Source: Methanolobus vulcani
GTDB taxonomy: Archaea > Halobacteriota > Methanosarcinia > Methanosarcinales > Methanosarcinaceae
Length of the DNA: 64,000 nucleotides
Assembly (NCBI RefSeq): GCF_006546655.1
Contig: NZ_VIAQ01000015.1
Coordinates: 558,001-622,000 of the forward strand
Direction of reading: 5' to 3'
The notes under the pieces are model-generated. The model was not told the DNA's origin and did no database searches. It was given only the letters and a program-made list of their open reading frames with translations. Positions 60,899 through 64,000 of this stretch are shown here, piece after piece. Both the position numbers and the translations under genes were made by a program. How positions within the stretch are numbered: the first letter of the stretch is position 1; the number at the start of each line of letters is the position of its first letter.

Positions 60899-62470
60899 TT
60901 ATAATTTGATGAGCTTGGCGTCAATTATTCCTTCGACTGCTCTCATCTCTTTCAATATGCCCTCAGGCACTTCAGAATCAACATTAAGTACCATTATGGT
61001 AGTTCCACCTATTTCAGCTCTTCCTACCTGCATACCGGAAATATTGATGTCATTCTTTCCAAGCACAAGACAGCATGGTCCGATGACATTTGGTTTGTTG
61101 ATGTGTTTTGCAACGATCATGTATCCTGCTGGCACAATATCAACATGTTCTTCATTGACACTGATGATCTTTCCTTTTCCTGCGATAACAGTACCACCAA
61201 CAGATACCTTCTCATCACCCATGGTAACTTCTATCTTTATGGTGGAGCTGAATTCTTCTGTTGTCTCGGACTTGCTTTCGATAACTTCAACTTTCCTTGA
61301 CTTTGCAAGTGCACCTGCGTTCACATAGTTTACTGCAGAACCAAGAGCAACCTGAAGCATACCCTTTATTGCAGCCACAGTTACAGGTCTTGTGTCCTTC
61401 TCAGCAATATCGCCGTTGTATGATATTGAGATTTTCTCATAGTTTTTACCAAGGAGTTGCGCACATGCATTGCTCATAGTTTCAGCAAGCTGGATGTAAG
61501 GAGCAAGCATTGTCATAAGTTCTGGTTTAACGGAAGGAATGTTAATTGCATTCTTTGCAGTTCCACCGTTAAGAACAGCAACAACTTCTTCTGCAACTGA
61601 AACAGCCACATTGATCTGTGCTTCCTTAGTTGAAGCACCCAGGTGCGGAGTAACTATAATATTCTTACAGTCAATAAGTGGTCCGTCAAACGGTGGTTCA
61701 CTGGTGAAAACATCTATTGCTGCACCTGCAATTTTCTCACTGTTCAGGGCTTCTGCAAGAGCTTCTTCATTAATGATGCCACCACGTGCACAATTGATGA
61801 TTCTTGCGTTGGTCTTCATCATGCCAAACTCTTCAGCATCGATGATATTTCTGGTATCCTTTGTGAGTGGTGTGTGAACTGTAATGAAATCAGCTTCCTT
61901 TGCGATCTCCTGAACGGACATCATCTTCACACCCATCTCCTTTGCTCTTTCTTCTGAGACAAATGGATCGTAAGCAAGAATGTTCATGTTCATGCCCTGT
62001 GCCCTCTTGGCAACCTCAGCACCGATACGTCCAAGTCCGATTACACCAAGGGTCTTTCCGTTAACTTCTACACCCATAAACTTGCCACGTTCCCATTTTT
62101 TAGCTTTAAGGGATGCATCAGCCTGTGGTACGTTCCTTGCAAGTGCCATCATCATAGCAATGGTGTGTTCTGCGGCAGAAAGCATGTTACCTTCAGGTGC
62201 ATTGACAACAATAATTCCTTTTTCGGTTGCTGCTTCTACATCTACGTTGTCTACACCGACACCGGCTCTGCCTACGATCTTCATCTTATCGGCAGCTTCG
62301 ATGACCTTTCTTGTAACCTGTGTTCCGCTTCTTATGACAAGCGCGTCATATTCCGGTATTTTCTCAACAAGTTCCTCTTCGGAAAGTTTTGTAATGACAT
62401 CAACTGTGAAATGCTGCTGAAGTATTGTTAATCCCTGTTCTGATAATGGATCACTGACTAGTACTTTCAT
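60899..62470 (-). CDS. serA: D-3-phosphoglycerate dehydrogenase
   Basis: A 523-aa enzyme making 3-phosphohydroxypyruvate, the first step of serine synthesis. The NAD-binding motif is GVIGLGRIGAEVAKR. Catalytic Arg (NCARGGIINEEAL), Glu and His (TPHLGAST) are present. It has the extra allosteric-substrate-binding domain (about 310-445) and a C-terminal ACT domain (about 450-523) for serine feedback. Start at 62468-62470 gives the standard length and a GGAG SD nine bases upstream. Confidence 0.96.
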   Translation of the reverse strand: MKVLVSDPLSEQGLTILQQHFTVDVITKLSEEELVEKIPEYDALVIRSGTQVTRKVIEAADKMKIVGRAGVGVDNVDVEAATEKGIIVVNAPEGNMLSAAEHTIAMMMALARNVPQADASLKAKKWERGKFMGVEVNGKTLGVIGLGRIGAEVAKRAQGMNMNILAYDPFVSEERAKEMGVKMMSVQEIAKEADFITVHTPLTKDTRNIIDAEEFGMMKTNARIINCARGGIINEEALAEALNSEKIAGAAIDVFTSEPPFDGPLIDCKNIIVTPHLGASTKEAQINVAVSVAEEVVAVLNGGTAKNAINIPSVKPELMTMLAPYIQLAETMSNACAQLLGKNYEKISISYNGDIAEKDTRPVTVAAIKGMLQVALGSAVNYVNAGALAKSRKVEVIESKSETTEEFSSTIKIEVTMGDEKVSVGGTVIAGKGKIISVNEEHVDIVPAGYMIVAKHINKPNVIGPCCLVLGKNDINISGMQVGRAEIGGTTIMVLNVDSEVPEGILKEMRAVEGIIDAKLIKL

Positions 62471-62918
62471 TTTGTCTATCTCCGCAGATAAGTGCAATAA
62501 TTATTGCGCATTTTGCTTTTAAGGTTTAAAGGACAAATGCTATTATATCTTTTTCTACATAATGTCCGTAAGGTTTTGATTTCATTCAAGTAACCTCAAC
62601 CTATTTTAACCTACTTTGTAAATGCGGCATTTTACATATACTTGTCTCTTTAAGAATTTAAGTGCTTAATAATATAAAGAAGAATTGTAAAGAAATGGAT
62701 ATCTTCGGAATAAAATTTATCAGGCTTACCAGACACATCTTTCAAATTTACCTTTGCTTGCTTGATAAGTTTAGTCCATAATTTTTAATCACGATAAAAT
62801 AGGAAGTTATATATAAAATCCTTAATATTTGCTTAATGTAAGCCTGAATGCCATTGAAAATGAATTAAAGCATTAATAACTGCTGAAATGAAATTTTCGT
62901 TTTGTAGTGGGAACGTAT
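62471..62918. other. Divergent intergenic region between serA and the sensor gene
   Basis: AT-rich, about 450 bases, with no convincing gene. Holds the serA promoter (minus, TATA-like TTTAAA near 62520) and the promoter of the sensor gene (plus). A short repeat of AACCT(A/N)TTT... (CAACCTATTTTAACCTACTT, 62597-62616) precedes a Leu/Phe-rich stretch of noncoding sequence. No RNA was recognised. Confidence 0.4.
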
Positions 62919-64000
62919 ATGGGAAAAGATGTAAGAATAATATTGATTTCAGTATGTTTAGGTCTGGCATTTCTAATTGCAGATTCTTATATAGCTCACC
63001 TGCTCTTTTCTGTGAATATACTGCCTTTTTTAATTGAAGACAAAGAGGCATTCTATGACATTTACATCAGGTCTTTTGTATTCATTGGCTTCCTTCTTTT
63101 CGGTCTGACTGTTTCAAAAACGTCTCAGAAATGCCATAATGCTGAAAATGAATTACTATCCCAGTTAAGGTTGGAGAACCTTGTTGCAGAGATTTCTTCC
63201 AATTTCATTGGTCAGAAATCAGAACATATTGACAATGCAATTGAACACTCACTTAAAAAAATGGCTGATTTTGCAGATGCTGACCGCAGCTACCTAATAT
63301 TACTGTCCTCTGAACCGGATGAGAATGATATAGTATACCAGTGGTACACCAAGGATGAGGGTCTCGGGAAAATTTACAATTACCCTGGCCGTGATTTTCC
63401 GTGGTGGATGGAAAAGATGGCCAGTCCCGAGATTGTCCACATTCCTGACACATCAAAACTACCACCTTCTGCAAGCAGGGAAAAAAGCGTATTACAAGAG
63501 GAAGACATTGAATCAGTGCTTTCTATACCTTTGCAGTCCGGCGGAAAAATGATAGGTTTTCTTGGATTCGATACCATCGGGCGTAAAAAACAATGGTCTC
63601 AGAACTATGTCAAACTCATGAGAGTTGTCGGGGATATTTTTATTGATAGTATCGAGCGAAAAAATGCAGAAGAATCTATCCTGAAGCATCGTGAAAGACT
63701 AGCCAGGGCCCAGGAAATATCACATGTAGGAAGCTGGGAAGTGGATCTGCGTACAAAGAAACATTTCTGGTCAGATGAAATGTACCAGTTAATGGGTTAT
63801 TCTCCTGATGAATTAAACATTAGCAAGAATTACTATTATGAAAGAATGCATCCGGAGGACAGGGAAGCTTTTGCTTCATGCATAGAACTGGCACTTTCCA
63901 TACCAGGGTACAAATTTGACGTTAAAACCAGATTTATCAAAAAGAATGGAAACATCTGTATCCTGCATTCCCTTGGTGAAGTCACATGGGACAGCCAGGG
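62919..64000 (+). CDS. Membrane GAF-PAS sensor protein (3' end outside window)
   Basis: At least 360 aa, cut by the window edge. Two N-terminal TM helices (about 8-36 and 50-72) flank a short extracytoplasmic loop (SVNILPFLIEDKEAFYDIY). A GAF domain follows at about 90-250 (FADADRSYLILLSSEPDEND, ESVLSIPLQSGGKMIGFLGF). Then a PAS domain starts near 265 (AQEISHVGSWEVDLRTKKHF, YSPDELNIS) of the same GSWE type as in the giant kinase. It probably continues to a histidine kinase. The ATG at 62919 lacks a strong SD. Confidence 0.85.
   Translation, partial: MGKDVRIILISVCLGLAFLIADSYIAHLLFSVNILPFLIEDKEAFYDIYIRSFVFIGFLLFGLTVSKTSQKCHNAENELLSQLRLENLVAEISSNFIGQKSEHIDNAIEHSLKKMADFADADRSYLILLSSEPDENDIVYQWYTKDEGLGKIYNYPGRDFPWWMEKMASPEIVHIPDTSKLPPSASREKSVLQEEDIESVLSIPLQSGGKMIGFLGFDTIGRKKQWSQNYVKLMRVVGDIFIDSIERKNAEESILKHRERLARAQEISHVGSWEVDLRTKKHFWSDEMYQLMGYSPDELNISKNYYYERMHPEDREAFASCIELALSIPGYKFDVKTRFIKKNGNICILHSLGEVTWDSQ

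Overview
The window comes from a methylotrophic methanogenic archaeon of the Methanosarcinaceae, resembling Methanolobus, Methanomethylovorans or Methanococcoides. The evidence is a fused corrinoid/methyltransferase of the methyl-sulfide (Mts) type with a RamA-like corrinoid activase, archaeal information-processing genes (TFB, RpoN, RpoK, Gar1, uS2, uS9, uL13, eL18), an archaeal mevalonate/isoprenoid operon, an intron-containing archaeal tRNA-Pro and archaeal TATA boxes. Base composition is moderate and intergenic regions are AT-rich. The genus is an inference.

Region 1 (1-12.6 kb, minus strand) is a methylotrophy island. From upstream to downstream it holds an MsmS/RdmS-like PAS-GAF sensor kinase, an Msr-type winged-helix regulator, an Mts-type corrinoid-methyltransferase fusion with repeat-containing leader DNA, a hydantoinase/oxoprolinase-like ATPase, a strongly divergent group II chaperonin homologue, a decayed fragment of an MtaA/MtbA-type methyltransferase, RamA, and a small Cys-rich protein. 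The likely logic is: sense the methyl-sulfide or redox state, induce the methyltransferase, and fold and reductively reactivate the corrinoid protein. Two paralogous Fe-S aldo/keto reductases (AKRs) flank the island as direct repeats.

Region 2 (12.8-20 kb) is a redox/detoxification region: AKR, MFS exporter, a previously hidden 48-aa peptide ending in a Cys cluster, a catalytically degenerate AKR-ferredoxin protein, a dienelactone-hydrolase-like protein, a TetR repressor and an orphan MacB-like permease. TGAYTG-N2-YARTCA-type operators upstream of the first AKR, the hydrolase, tetR and the permease suggest one TetR regulon.

Region 3 (20-30 kb) has a thioredoxin reductase/redoxin pair, a CopB-type copper ATPase convergent with a monoheme Met-rich cytochrome c, an AIM24 protein that seems to start at AUU, several small membrane proteins, a Cache-cupin lipoprotein and rubrerythrin.

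Region 4 (30-44 kb) is signalling: a 2739-aa soluble hybrid kinase (15 PAS-like units, PocR, HisKA, HATPase, two REC, Hpt), a divergently transcribed soluble double-Cache protein, a K+ channel and a membrane-anchored TPR protein with near-identical repeats.

Region 5 (44.5-62.5 kb) is conserved housekeeping: tRNA-Thr, trm5, lysE, tfb, gar1, ppdK, then the superoperon eL18-uL13-uS9-rpoN-tRNA-Pro-rpoK-uS2-MEMO-mvk-ipk-fni-rnj-idsA, two archaeal hypotheticals and serA. A membrane GAF-PAS sensor is cut by the right edge. No CRISPR array, insertion sequence, rRNA or replication origin was recognised.
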